Shown here piece after piece: positions 47,283-55,193 of a DNA stretch of 64,000 nucleotides. Origin of the DNA: an uncultured Eubacteriales bacterium (lineage in GTDB: Bacteria > Bacillota > Clostridia > Oscillospirales > Oscillospiraceae); the NCBI GenBank assembly GCA_900546915.1, contig UREY01000001.1, forward strand, positions 83,314-147,313, in the 5' to 3' direction. Made by a program: the position numbers and the translations under genes. The notes beneath the pieces were generated by a model. It saw only the letters and a list, made by a program, of their open reading frames with translations, made no database searches and was not told where the DNA came from. How positions within the stretch are numbered: position 1 is the stretch's first letter; each line of letters begins with the position of its first letter.

Positions 47283-47376
47283 TGGTTACCTCCGCTTTTG
47301 CCGCCGCCTTGTACAACAGGTAATACTCCGGCGCACCGGTTTCTAAAAAACACCGCCACAGATTTTCTGCCTCCAA
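47098..47376 (-). CDS. yqzL: YqzL-family small protein, frame running into recO
   Basis: An ATG at 47376 with a strong SD (GGGAGGG, six bases away) opens a frame whose first 30 residues (LWRCFLETGAPEYYLLYKAA) match the pattern of YqzL, a small protein encoded between era and recO in Bacillota. The family is about 35-50 residues, whereas this frame continues to 92 residues inside recO in another frame. A TAA lies out of frame just after the conserved part, so a one-base shift relative to relatives is possible. The N-terminal part is likely real; the extension may be an artefact. Confidence 0.55.
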   Translation of the reverse strand: MEAENLWRCFLETGAPEYYLLYKAAAKAEVTNVLEDAGTGSARSSLSRHGQVAYGFNPGLWENDAEGPGGSPVQKPHESGVSAAGLLGVHGF

Positions 47377-47448
47377 TGCCGTACCCTCCCATTGAAAAAC
47401 CGATCTGTCTTTAGGATTTGCCGGCGCCGACCGGGTATTCCAGGAAAA

Positions 47449-48339
47449 TCATTCATTTTGATATCCAAAGTTCCGGATCAAAAAGTCACTGTCCCGCCAA
47501 TTTTCCTTCACCTTGACCCAAGTTGTCAAAAACACCTTGGTACCCATAAACTTCTCACAGTCGACTCTCGCTAAGGTGGAAATCTTCTTCAGCATAGCTC
47601 CCTGTTTGCCGATGATAATGCCCTTGTGGCTGGCTTTTTCACAGTATATGGTAGCGTCCAAATCAATGATACCGTCGTCCCGCTCAGAAAATCGGGTGAT
47701 CTCCACCGCCGTGCCATGGGGAATCTCCCGCTCCAGGCACCACAAAAGCTTTTCCCGGATGATCTCCGCCATCATCTGCCGCTCGGGCTGATCGGACGTG
47801 GCGTCTTCCGGAAATAAGTGGGGCCCCTCCTGGGCAAACCGGTTGCACTCGGTGAGTAGCTCCTCGATTCCATCTCCGCTTTTCGCACAGATGGGTACAA
47901 CGGCGGCAAATTCCAGCTCTTTGTGGTATCGGGCGATGACGGACAGCAAGGTATCCTTTTCCACCGTATCAATTTTATTAATGGCCAGGATCACCGGCTC
48001 TCCGGCCTGGCGGAGCTGGTTCAGCAGCGCCTCTTCCTGCCGGCCCACATGAGCAATGGGCTCTACCATCAAGATCACCGCGTCCACATCGGACACCGAC
48101 TGCCGGGTGACGTTGACCATATAATCTCCCAACTTGGTCCTGGGCCTGTGAAAGCCCGGCGTATCCACAAAAATAAACTGGGTATCCGCCCGATTGACGA
48201 TGCCGCAGATCCGGTTGCGGGTAGTCTGAGGCTTGTGGGACACAATGGCGACCTTCTCGCCCACCAGGCGGTTGGTCAAAGTGGACTTTCCCACATTGGG
48301 ACGTCCCACAATGGTGATCATCGCGGTTTTGCTTGCCAT
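47449..48339 (-). CDS. era: GTPase Era
   Basis: Essential ribosome-assembly GTPase. G motifs: GRPNVGKST (G1), TTRNRI (G2 region), VDTPGFH (G3) and NKID (G4). The C-terminal KH domain has the KASHKGIIIGKQGAMLKKI signature for binding the 3' end of 16S rRNA. 296 residues. The start follows GAGGAG, and the first 22 bases overlap the end of the GNAT gene. Confidence 0.97.
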   Translation of the reverse strand: MASKTAMITIVGRPNVGKSTLTNRLVGEKVAIVSHKPQTTRNRICGIVNRADTQFIFVDTPGFHRPRTKLGDYMVNVTRQSVSDVDAVILMVEPIAHVGRQEEALLNQLRQAGEPVILAINKIDTVEKDTLLSVIARYHKELEFAAVVPICAKSGDGIEELLTECNRFAQEGPHLFPEDATSDQPERQMMAEIIREKLLWCLEREIPHGTAVEITRFSERDDGIIDLDATIYCEKASHKGIIIGKQGAMLKKISTLARVDCEKFMGTKVFLTTWVKVKENWRDSDFLIRNFGYQNE

Positions 48340-48848
48340 AGCTTTTCTCCTCTGGTCAAATCATAGTCATACCGGCACTGATCCTCAGACCGGTTCTCAT
48401 GTACGTCGCTGCACCAGGTCAATACGCCACCCATGGCCTCATAAAAACGGCGGGCCGGCGCGTTGTGCTGATTGCAGTGGTTGTAAAATATGGAATACCC
48501 CTGGGCCCGACAAGCGGCAGCCGCCTGGGCCAGCATAGCGCGGCCCAGTCCCTTGCGCTGGTACGCCGGTAGGAGATAGGCAGAATACAGGCAGAATGCC
48601 CCCTCCCCGTCCGGTCCGTAGGAAAAATACCCCACGCATTTGTCCCCGTCCATCACCAAAAATGTGTGAAGACTGGGGTCTTCCAGTTTCTTCCGGTCCT
48701 TGGCCATGTGAAATTCCCAGTCATACTGATCGATCATAGAATCGGGGTAAATCCCCCGATAAGTCGATGCCCAGACTTTTTTCCGAGTCGCCGTCAGGCA
48801 AGCCGTGTCGGCCGGCACGGCCCTTTGAAACCGAATGCCGTCGTTCAT
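48318..48848 (-). CDS. GNAT-family N-acetyltransferase
   Basis: 176 residues. The acetyl-CoA site is YLLPAYQRKGLGRAML with a downstream NAPARRFYEAMGG segment. The substrate is unknown. It overlaps era by 22 bases and lies between ybeY and era, a place where many Bacillota carry dgkA and cdd instead, so it is a lineage-specific replacement in the cluster. Confidence 0.85.
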   Translation of the reverse strand: MNDGIRFQRAVPADTACLTATRKKVWASTYRGIYPDSMIDQYDWEFHMAKDRKKLEDPSLHTFLVMDGDKCVGYFSYGPDGEGAFCLYSAYLLPAYQRKGLGRAMLAQAAAACRAQGYSIFYNHCNQHNAPARRFYEAMGGVLTWCSDVHENRSEDQCRYDYDLTRGEKLWQAKPR

Positions 48849-48859
48849 ATGACGTCTCC

Positions 48860-49354
48860 CTACCGGTGCAGGCCGACGGCCTGCAGGACGGTTTCTTCAT
48901 GCGCCCGCATTCGGGCTTTCTGGGGACCCTCATCCAGATGATCGTACCCCAGCAGGTGGAGCATGGAGTGAATGGTGAGATAACCCACCTCCCGCCGGAC
49001 GGAATGGCCGAACTCCTCCGCCTGGGCTCTGGCCCGCTCCAGGGAAATGGCCATATCTCCCAATGGGCACAGCCCCGTACCAGGGTCTAAATACGGTCTC
49101 CAATCTCGGGGCAGCTGCTCCGGCGTCAATTGGAACATGGGAAAGGAGAGCACATCTGTAGGCTTGTCCACTTGTCGGCTGGCCAGATTGAGCGCTTGAA
49201 TGCCGGAATCGTCGGTGAGCAGGACGTTAATCTCACAGGAAACCGGAACACGCTCCGCTTTCAGCGTAGCCAGAACACACTGGCGAATGACACGGGTTAC
49301 GGGGACCGCCAGGAGACTGCGGTGGTCAAAAGCAATGTTTAGTTTCGCATTCAT
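48860..49354 (-). CDS. ybeY: Endoribonuclease YbeY
   Basis: 16S rRNA maturation and ribosome quality control. The zinc motif HSMLHLLGYDH (HxxxHxxxxxH) is complete. 164 residues, somewhat Ala/Arg-rich. The start overlaps the phoH stop by four bases, so translation is coupled. Confidence 0.94.
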   Translation of the reverse strand: MNAKLNIAFDHRSLLAVPVTRVIRQCVLATLKAERVPVSCEINVLLTDDSGIQALNLASRQVDKPTDVLSFPMFQLTPEQLPRDWRPYLDPGTGLCPLGDMAISLERARAQAEEFGHSVRREVGYLTIHSMLHLLGYDHLDEGPQKARMRAHEETVLQAVGLHR

Positions 49355-50355
49355 TTTCGATTTCCTCTGGAGTTGTTTTTCCCTGCGGCCTTCCCCTCGC
49401 TCCGGCGCTGGTCTGCCTTTTCATATGCGTTGATAATCTTCTGCACCAGGGCATGGCGTACCACGTCGGCACTGGTGAGGGTGCAGATGGCAATATCCGC
49501 CACACCGTCCAAAATCCGGATGGCATCCTTCAACCCGCTTACCTTATCCTCCGGTAGGTCGATTTGCGTCACATCGCCGGTGATCACAATTTTGGAGCCA
49601 AACCCCAGGCGCGTCAGAAACATTTTCATCTGCTCCCGGGTGGTGTTCTGGGCTTCGTCCAAAATAATAAAGCTGTCGTCCAGTGTGCGCCCCCGCATAT
49701 ACGCCAGGGGCGCCACTTCTATGCTGCCTCGCTCCAGATACTTCTGATATGTCTCCGGCCCCAGCATATCGTACAAAGCGTCGTACAGGGGACGCAGGTA
49801 GGGATCTACCTTGTTCTGCAGATCGCCGGGCAAAAAGCCCAGACGTTCCCCCGCCTCCACCGCCGGGCGGGTCAAAATAATCCGGTTTACCGTTCTCTCC
49901 CGAAAAGCGGCCACGGCGGCCGCCACAGCCAGATACGTTTTTCCGGTACCGGCCGGACCCACGCCGATGGTGATGGTGTTTTTTTGAATGGCCTTCATAT
50001 ATTTCTGCTGGCCGATGGTCTTGGCCTTGATCGGTTTGCCCTTGGCCGTAATACATACCACATCCCGGGCCATTTGCGCTACCTGGTCGTCGTTGCCGGA
50101 TTGGACCAAGGTGATGAGGTACCGGACTTTTTGCTCATCAATAATCTCGCCTTTGGAGGCCAGAGCCATTAACCCCTCCACCGTCCGCACAGCCTGGTCT
50201 GTCGCCTCTTCCTCACCGGAGATTTTCAAATCGGCGCCACGGTTTAAAATCTGGACGTCAAACTCCTGCTCAATGCGGCGAATGTTTTCATCCAGAGAGC
50301 CGAAGACGCTGATCAGGTCTTCTACGCGTTCCACATTTACAATTCGTTCAGTCAT
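49351..50355 (-). CDS. phoH: PhoH-like ATPase
   Basis: 334 residues. N-terminal KH-like segment, then the P-loop GVGPAGTGKTYLAVAAA and DEAQNTTREQMKMFLTR (Walker B). Usually next to ybeY and thought to act in RNA metabolism. The ATG at 50355 (MTERIVNVERV) has GAAGGTG upstream and overlaps the end of yqfD by eight bases. Confidence 0.95.
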   Translation of the reverse strand: MTERIVNVERVEDLISVFGSLDENIRRIEQEFDVQILNRGADLKISGEEEATDQAVRTVEGLMALASKGEIIDEQKVRYLITLVQSGNDDQVAQMARDVVCITAKGKPIKAKTIGQQKYMKAIQKNTITIGVGPAGTGKTYLAVAAAVAAFRERTVNRIILTRPAVEAGERLGFLPGDLQNKVDPYLRPLYDALYDMLGPETYQKYLERGSIEVAPLAYMRGRTLDDSFIILDEAQNTTREQMKMFLTRLGFGSKIVITGDVTQIDLPEDKVSGLKDAIRILDGVADIAICTLTSADVVRHALVQKIINAYEKADQRRSEGKAAGKNNSRGNRK

Positions 50356-51547
50356 TTGTACTTTCACCTTCAAACAATTCTGCCGGACGTTGCCGGGCAA
50401 TCATCTCCCGGCAGGCATAGGTCATGTCCATCCAATACAAACCGGATTCTTCCCGCAACGCAGGCGTCTGCCCCAGAATTTCTCCGGCAATCATCTCGGA
50501 CAGCGCAGCCTGCCTGGCATAGCTGCAGAGAGCGTCCTCCGCCAAGGTCTGAGACACCTGCACCTCCACCGTCCGGTACGGCCGCAACGTCTCGATTTCC
50601 AGCTTCACCGGCAAGCTGTAGCCCCCTGGCAAGGACAAGGTTTTTGTCTCTGTCATTTTATCACAAGTGGCATCGGAAATTCCACTGTTTCCGGATAAAT
50701 TTATTCTTTTTCTTCCTACAATCAGACTGTACCGGCGGATCACCTGGCCGGTATAGACCTTTTGCACTGCAGTTTGGGGATAAACCGCCTGTATCGTCCG
50801 CTGAGTCAGCGCATAAATCTCCGCATCGGCATGGGTGTACTGGGTATGCGTTGTTTGGTCGACGCAGCCTGTTACCAAAAGCTCCCCTGCCCGGACCGCC
50901 TGCCCAACCCGACACACCGATTGACCGCCTAAAACGCTCATGGAGACAATGACGCCGTCCCGGGCGGCGACCACATTGGTTACCGTGCTGCGATCCCGCA
51001 CCGCCTCCTCCGGCAGCCGCTCCCGGACGGAGACAATCGCCACACCGCCGGAAAAATTGACCCCTGCCCATTGCAGCTCCGGCACCAAATTTAAAATCTT
51101 GTTTTTTACCTGCTCACTGCGAATCTCTCCGGCCTTTGCCCAAAACTTGACCCCGCATTCCTCCGCCGCTGCCAGAATCTGCCGGTCCGGGATCGATCCA
51201 TTTCCCTCCACCTCCACAAACCAGACCCGGTTCGGCGCGTACAAGACGGCCAAAAATAGGAATGCCAAAGCAATCCAAAAAGGGAGCCGACGTTTGCCTT
51301 GCGCCAAGCTGACAGCCAGTCCCCGCCGGGACAGACACCGGCAGCGGTCTCCCCTGCTTTGGGCCAGCTGCTCCAACCGGCGCCAGGTCCGGTTGTCCAT
51401 GGTCATGGTAAGGGTCAAAGGCGCCGTCAATTCCGGCTCCCGAAGTCTGAGGCCCTGGGCGCCGTAATAGGTAAGCGCTGCCGCCGGATCTGCGCTGATC
51501 AGCTCCGCCTGAACCGTTCCAAATACATAGGCCAAAATCCGGTTCAA
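50348..51547 (-). CDS. yqfD: Sporulation protein YqfD
   Basis: 399 residues. A cytoplasmic N-terminal domain, one membrane helix at about 88-106 (FWIALAFLFLAVLY) and a large extracytoplasmic part (VEVEGNGSIPDRQILAAAEECGVKFWAKAG, VVAARDGVIVSMSVLGGQSVCRVGQAV, TGKVIRRYS-like). Sigma-E-dependent in B. subtilis and required for sporulation. Start is TTG at 51547, overlapping yqfC by four bases. Confidence 0.93.
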   Translation of the reverse strand: MNRILAYVFGTVQAELISADPAAALTYYGAQGLRLREPELTAPLTLTMTMDNRTWRRLEQLAQSRGDRCRCLSRRGLAVSLAQGKRRLPFWIALAFLFLAVLYAPNRVWFVEVEGNGSIPDRQILAAAEECGVKFWAKAGEIRSEQVKNKILNLVPELQWAGVNFSGGVAIVSVRERLPEEAVRDRSTVTNVVAARDGVIVSMSVLGGQSVCRVGQAVRAGELLVTGCVDQTTHTQYTHADAEIYALTQRTIQAVYPQTAVQKVYTGQVIRRYSLIVGRKRINLSGNSGISDATCDKMTETKTLSLPGGYSLPVKLEIETLRPYRTVEVQVSQTLAEDALCSYARQAALSEMIAGEILGQTPALREESGLYWMDMTYACREMIARQRPAELFEGESTND

Positions 51548-51831
51548 CTCCCATTCCCCCTCTCTAGGTCAAGTCCTGTCAAATTTCCAGAAATGACCAG
51601 CTGACATTTGCTCATCCGGGTGATTTTCAGGCGGCTTCCACGGATCACAACCGCGCCAAACCGAAGGCGTACCCGAATCCGGTCGGTTTCATATTCCGTC
51701 ACACCGCCGTGGTTTTCAATCAGCACGCGTCCGGCTCCAGTGATTTCAATCAACGGCACGCCGGGCAGCAGCTCCTGGGGAGCATCCGCCGCCTCCGCCA
51801 TCAGACGGAGCATGGATCGGCCTTTCTTCAA
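51544..51831 (-). CDS. yqfC: Sporulation protein YqfC
   Basis: 95 residues of the YabP/YqfC family. LPGVPLIEITGAGRVLIENHGGVTEY and YETDRIRVRLRFGAVVIRGSRLKI follow the family pattern. Start is TTG at 51831 (KKGRSMLRLM), with AAGGATGTG upstream; an ATG at 51813 is possible. In B. subtilis it is part of the sigma-E regulon together with yqfD. Confidence 0.9.
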   Translation of the reverse strand: MKKGRSMLRLMAEAADAPQELLPGVPLIEITGAGRVLIENHGGVTEYETDRIRVRLRFGAVVIRGSRLKITRMSKCQLVISGNLTGLDLERGNGS

Positions 51832-51950
51832 AACTGCATCACATCCTTGCCCTAATCCACCAGAGGGAATTCCTCCGCGTGTCCATAAAAATATATGCGC
51901 CGCTGCAAAAGACTTGACCTGGACGCATAGATTCTTTTGAGGTGATGGAA

Positions 51951-53048
51951 GTGAAACAACAATCCTCCCGATGGGCCTCCGTCATACCGGCCCTTTTCAG
52001 CTTTTTCGGTATTTTGGCTCTGATTCTGGACGCGAAAACTGCTGTTTCCTCTGCCGCGGAAGGATTGCAGCTGTGTCTGCAAACGGTCGTGCCTTCCTTG
52101 TTCCCCTTTTTAGTCGCAGCCCGTCTGTTCCTTCGCTCCGGAGCGGCCCAGTGGTGCACGCGTGCGGTAGGACCCATTATGGAGCCCATTTTCGGCCTGC
52201 CGCCCCAGGGCGCCTCGGCTCTGGTTCTGGGAATGCTCAGCGGGTATCCCGTCGGCGCGCAAACCGCCGCCTCCCTGTATGCAAGCGGGCAATTAACCAA
52301 AGAAGAGACCGAGCGGCTCTTGGGCTTTTGCAGCAACGCCGGTCCTGCGTTCATATTCGGCATGGTCGGCGGACTGTTCGGCAGCGGGAAAGTTGCCGCC
52401 GTTTTGTTCGGCGTTCACATCGTCTCCGCCCTGCTCACCGGTCTGGTTCTCCGGCCCAAAGGACCGGCTGTGACCACCCCGCGCCGAAAGGCCGCCCTGG
52501 AATCATCAACCGGGTTGGACCTTCCGTCCGCCATGACCGGGGCAATCAAAACCATGGGGCTGATTTGCGGTTATATCATTTTATTCCAGGTCATCGCGGC
52601 GTTTCTGGAGCAGGCTCTGGGCACTTGGCTGGCTCCTGCCGTAAAAATCGGCATGGCGGGACTTCTGGAGCTCTCCGGCGGGTGCAGCTTGCTCCCCCAA
52701 TTGGAAGCCGCCGGACTCCGGTATTGCATGGCCTCCGGATTTTTGGCCTTTGGCGGCCTGTGTGTCTGGCTGCAAACCAAATCCGTCCTCGCCCCGTATG
52801 GATTAACCGGGCGATGCTATTTACCCGGCAAGATTCTCCAGGGGACCATTGCGGTCCTGCTTACCTGGGGCATTCAGGTCCTGTTTCCCAGTTGGCTTCC
52901 CCGCGTCTTAACCGCTGCCGCCTTCCCCAATCACGCCGGTCTTTTGCGGGCTACCGGTATTGTCACCGCCCTGTTTTTGAGCATTGTGGGTATTTGGTGC
53001 ATACGGCTACGAAAAAAGGGTGGAAATGAAGAGGCTTTTGATATATAA
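51951..53048 (+). CDS. ylbJ: YlbJ-like sporulation integral membrane protein
   Basis: About 365 residues with eight to nine hydrophobic segments. The Gate/nucleoside-recognition pattern is visible: LQLCLQTVVPSLFPFLVAARLFL, LGMLSGYPVGAQTAASLYASGQL and FCSNAGPAFIFGMVG, the core of the YlbJ/SpmA-type fold. YlbJ is a sigma-E membrane protein needed for spore formation. GAGGTG is best placed for the GTG at 51951; GTG 51942 and ATG 51945 are alternatives. Divergent from yqfC, so sporulation genes lie on both sides of this region. Confidence 0.9.
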   Translation: MKQQSSRWASVIPALFSFFGILALILDAKTAVSSAAEGLQLCLQTVVPSLFPFLVAARLFLRSGAAQWCTRAVGPIMEPIFGLPPQGASALVLGMLSGYPVGAQTAASLYASGQLTKEETERLLGFCSNAGPAFIFGMVGGLFGSGKVAAVLFGVHIVSALLTGLVLRPKGPAVTTPRRKAALESSTGLDLPSAMTGAIKTMGLICGYIILFQVIAAFLEQALGTWLAPAVKIGMAGLLELSGGCSLLPQLEAAGLRYCMASGFLAFGGLCVWLQTKSVLAPYGLTGRCYLPGKILQGTIAVLLTWGIQVLFPSWLPRVLTAAAFPNHAGLLRATGIVTALFLSIVGIWCIRLRKKGGNEEAFDI

Positions 53049-53078
53049 TAACAAAAAAGCAGATGGGAGGAAACGCTT

Positions 53079-53288
53079 ATGCTGTTTCGAAAAAAGATGC
53101 CGCGCTCCTGCCGCTACTGTACGCACGGCGTCTGCGTAGACGGTTTGCAAATCGTATGCAGCAAAAAAGGCTTGCTTCAGGAAGACATCTCCTGTAGGCG
53201 CTTTCGCTATGATCCTCTGAAGCGCGTTCCTCCCCGCAGAAAAGCATTGGATTTTTCCAAGTATGACCAGGAGGATTTTTCCCTATAA
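53079..53288 (+). CDS. Small conserved-looking cysteine protein (69 aa)
   Basis: Basic protein with four spaced cysteines (CRYCTHGVC, C, then C) that could bind a metal, and an end LDFSKYDQEDFSL typical of a small clostridial family I cannot name. SD GGGAGGAAACGCTT precedes the ATG. It follows ylbJ by 30 bases and probably shares its transcript. Confidence 0.75.
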   Translation: MLFRKKMPRSCRYCTHGVCVDGLQIVCSKKGLLQEDISCRRFRYDPLKRVPPRRKALDFSKYDQEDFSL

Positions 53289-53352
53289 GCGAACCCGGAA
53301 TTCTGCCCCCAATCCGTAAAAATGAACGCATCTCAAGGCGTTTCTATGTACT

Positions 53353-53408
53353 AAAGGAGGATGGCAGCTGTTGTATGTTTCCAGATACGACAGCTGCCTT
53401 TTTAAATT
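53353..53408 (+). promoter_or_regulatory. SD plus intrinsic terminator upstream of the ABC exporter genes
   Basis: AAAGGAGG (53353-53360) is followed by a strong hairpin (53363-53375 with about 53385-53398) and TTTTTAAA, ending just before the ABC start. This may simply end the upstream unit, or act as a translation-coupled attenuator. Confidence 0.6.
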
Positions 53409-53415
53409 ATGTTGA
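53371..53415 (+). CDS. Candidate 14-residue leader peptide
   Basis: A TTG ten bases after AAAGGAGG opens 14 codons that run through the terminator stem and stop (TGA 53413-53415) four bases inside the first ABC gene. Translation would open the terminator and deliver ribosomes to the ABC start at 53409, which has no SD of its own. Confidence 0.3.
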   Translation: MYVSRYDSCLFKLC

Positions 53416-55193
53416 AAACAGCAATTGGAAATATCCGGTATATTCAAAATGCGTGGCGGGAGAGCAGACTGTATACAAGTTGGATGATTCTGCTGAATAT
53501 CTTGGTCAACGCCATGCCGGTGTGGAAAGTTCTTGCAGTCGGCAGATTGATAGATGACGTCATGCTTTTTCAGAAGCGGAGCATGCAGAGCGTGCTGTGG
53601 GATGTTTGCCAGATTTTCTCTGTTTATCTGCTGGAATATGGGCTAGGCGCCGTGCAGAGTTACCTCAATTATAAATTTACGATCCGCCTGAACAACGGCA
53701 TGGAAGACCGGTTTTACTCCAAGCTCTCCCGCATCCAATATGCCGTGCTGGAAAACAACGAGAGCAACGATTTGATTTTTCAGGTAAAGGATGGCATCGG
53801 AAAGAAATTTGCAGAGGGATTTTCCAAAATTCTGGAATTGGCCGGACTACTCGTCAGGATTGGAAGTATGTTTCTGATTGTACTCACCAAGAATATTGGG
53901 ACAGGGTTGGTTCTACTGGCAGTTTTCATCTGTTTGGCGCCTTTATATCGCAAAATTGGAGAAGACAACTATGCAGCATATGCCGAATCCAATCAGGAAT
54001 TCCGCCGCGCCAGAAATTACCGTCAGATTCTTTCAGACAGAGAATACGCAAACGAGCGGGAGGCATTTGGCTATTGCGCCTTTTTCAACGAAAAATGGAA
54101 GGTCAGATACCAAAACGCAATAGAGAAGGAACGAAAAGCATCCAAGCGAAACCATCTCAAAATCCTTGCCGTCATGGCCGCCGTTGCAGCGCTGACCACA
54201 TTGCTCAGCGGTATTTTAATTCCAGCCATGCGCAACGGCAGCCTCTCGCTGGGCGTGTACATTGTGATTGTGACTCAGCTGTACAACCTGGTCCATTTCA
54301 TGTCATGGAATTTTTCCTACATCATAGATGATCTGTCTGAGAACCAATTGTATCTGGATGATTTTGATGCGTTTATGAAATTGGATACTGTTTTGGATGC
54401 GGAAAACGGAAAAACGGTTTCCAAAGACAAGATCCATATCCAGGTGAAAAGCCTGTCCTTCCGCTATCCCGGCTGCGACAACTACGTATTAAAAGACTTT
54501 TCTTTTGAATTCCAGGAAGGAAAGCACTATGCCGTCATCGGGAAAAACGGAGCCGGCAAGACCACCCTTGTGAAGTTGCTCCTGGGGCTGTACGAGGAAT
54601 ATGAGGGAGAGATTCTGATCAACGGAACCGACATCCGCGCGCTTTCGCGAGATGAGATCCGAACCATTTTTTCGGCGGTATTTCAGGACTATGCAAAATA
54701 CGCGCTGACTGTAAAGGAGAATATCCTGCTAGAACGTGCCGACCACGCAGACAAAGAACGGCAAGCAGAGGAGATTTTAGACCGGCTTGGTATTTTAGAA
54801 GAGATCCGGCAGCTCAAGGACGGAATGCATACCCCCCTGGGAAAAATCGACGGGGACGGCGTGGACCTTTCCGGGGGGCAATGGCAGAAAATTGCCATCG
54901 CAAGAGGCGCGGTATCCGATGCCCGGGTATTCATACTGGACGAGCCCTCCAGTTCGCTGGACCCAATCAGCGAAAGGCGACTGTATGAGATATACAATCA
55001 AATATTCCGGGAACATACCACCATTCTAATCACGCACAGGCTGGGCAATACCAAGGAGCAGGATGAAATTCTGGTCCTGGATGAGGGCCGCCTTGTCGAA
55101 CATGGATCTCATCAGGAGCTGATGGAGCACAGGTCCGCGTATTTTACTATGTTTGTCCGGCAAAGGAGTTGGTACCATGAAACGAAGATGTGA
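53409..55193 (+). CDS. ABC exporter half-transporter (first of pair)
   Basis: 594 residues: six membrane segments in about 1-300, then an ATPase domain with VIGKNGAGKTTLVKLLLGL (Walker A), FSAVFQDYAKYALTVKENI (Q-loop), VDLSGGQWQK (signature), VFILDEPSSSLD (Walker B) and THRLG (H-loop). All catalytic motifs are intact. No SD near the ATG; the start may depend on coupling (see leader). The last 17 bases overlap the next ABC gene. The pair probably forms a heterodimeric exporter; no precursor peptide or immunity gene was seen, so the substrate is unknown. Confidence 0.93.
   Translation: MLKTAIGNIRYIQNAWRESRLYTSWMILLNILVNAMPVWKVLAVGRLIDDVMLFQKRSMQSVLWDVCQIFSVYLLEYGLGAVQSYLNYKFTIRLNNGMEDRFYSKLSRIQYAVLENNESNDLIFQVKDGIGKKFAEGFSKILELAGLLVRIGSMFLIVLTKNIGTGLVLLAVFICLAPLYRKIGEDNYAAYAESNQEFRRARNYRQILSDREYANEREAFGYCAFFNEKWKVRYQNAIEKERKASKRNHLKILAVMAAVAALTTLLSGILIPAMRNGSLSLGVYIVIVTQLYNLVHFMSWNFSYIIDDLSENQLYLDDFDAFMKLDTVLDAENGKTVSKDKIHIQVKSLSFRYPGCDNYVLKDFSFEFQEGKHYAVIGKNGAGKTTLVKLLLGLYEEYEGEILINGTDIRALSRDEIRTIFSAVFQDYAKYALTVKENILLERADHADKERQAEEILDRLGILEEIRQLKDGMHTPLGKIDGDGVDLSGGQWQKIAIARGAVSDARVFILDEPSSSLDPISERRLYEIYNQIFREHTTILITHRLGNTKEQDEILVLDEGRLVEHGSHQELMEHRSAYFTMFVRQRSWYHETKM

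Noticed and set aside
53375..53557. A 60-codon frame at the start of the first ABC gene
   Set aside because: It is mostly the +1 shadow of the ABC gene; only the shorter TTG frame has a plausible SD distance and a coupling stop.
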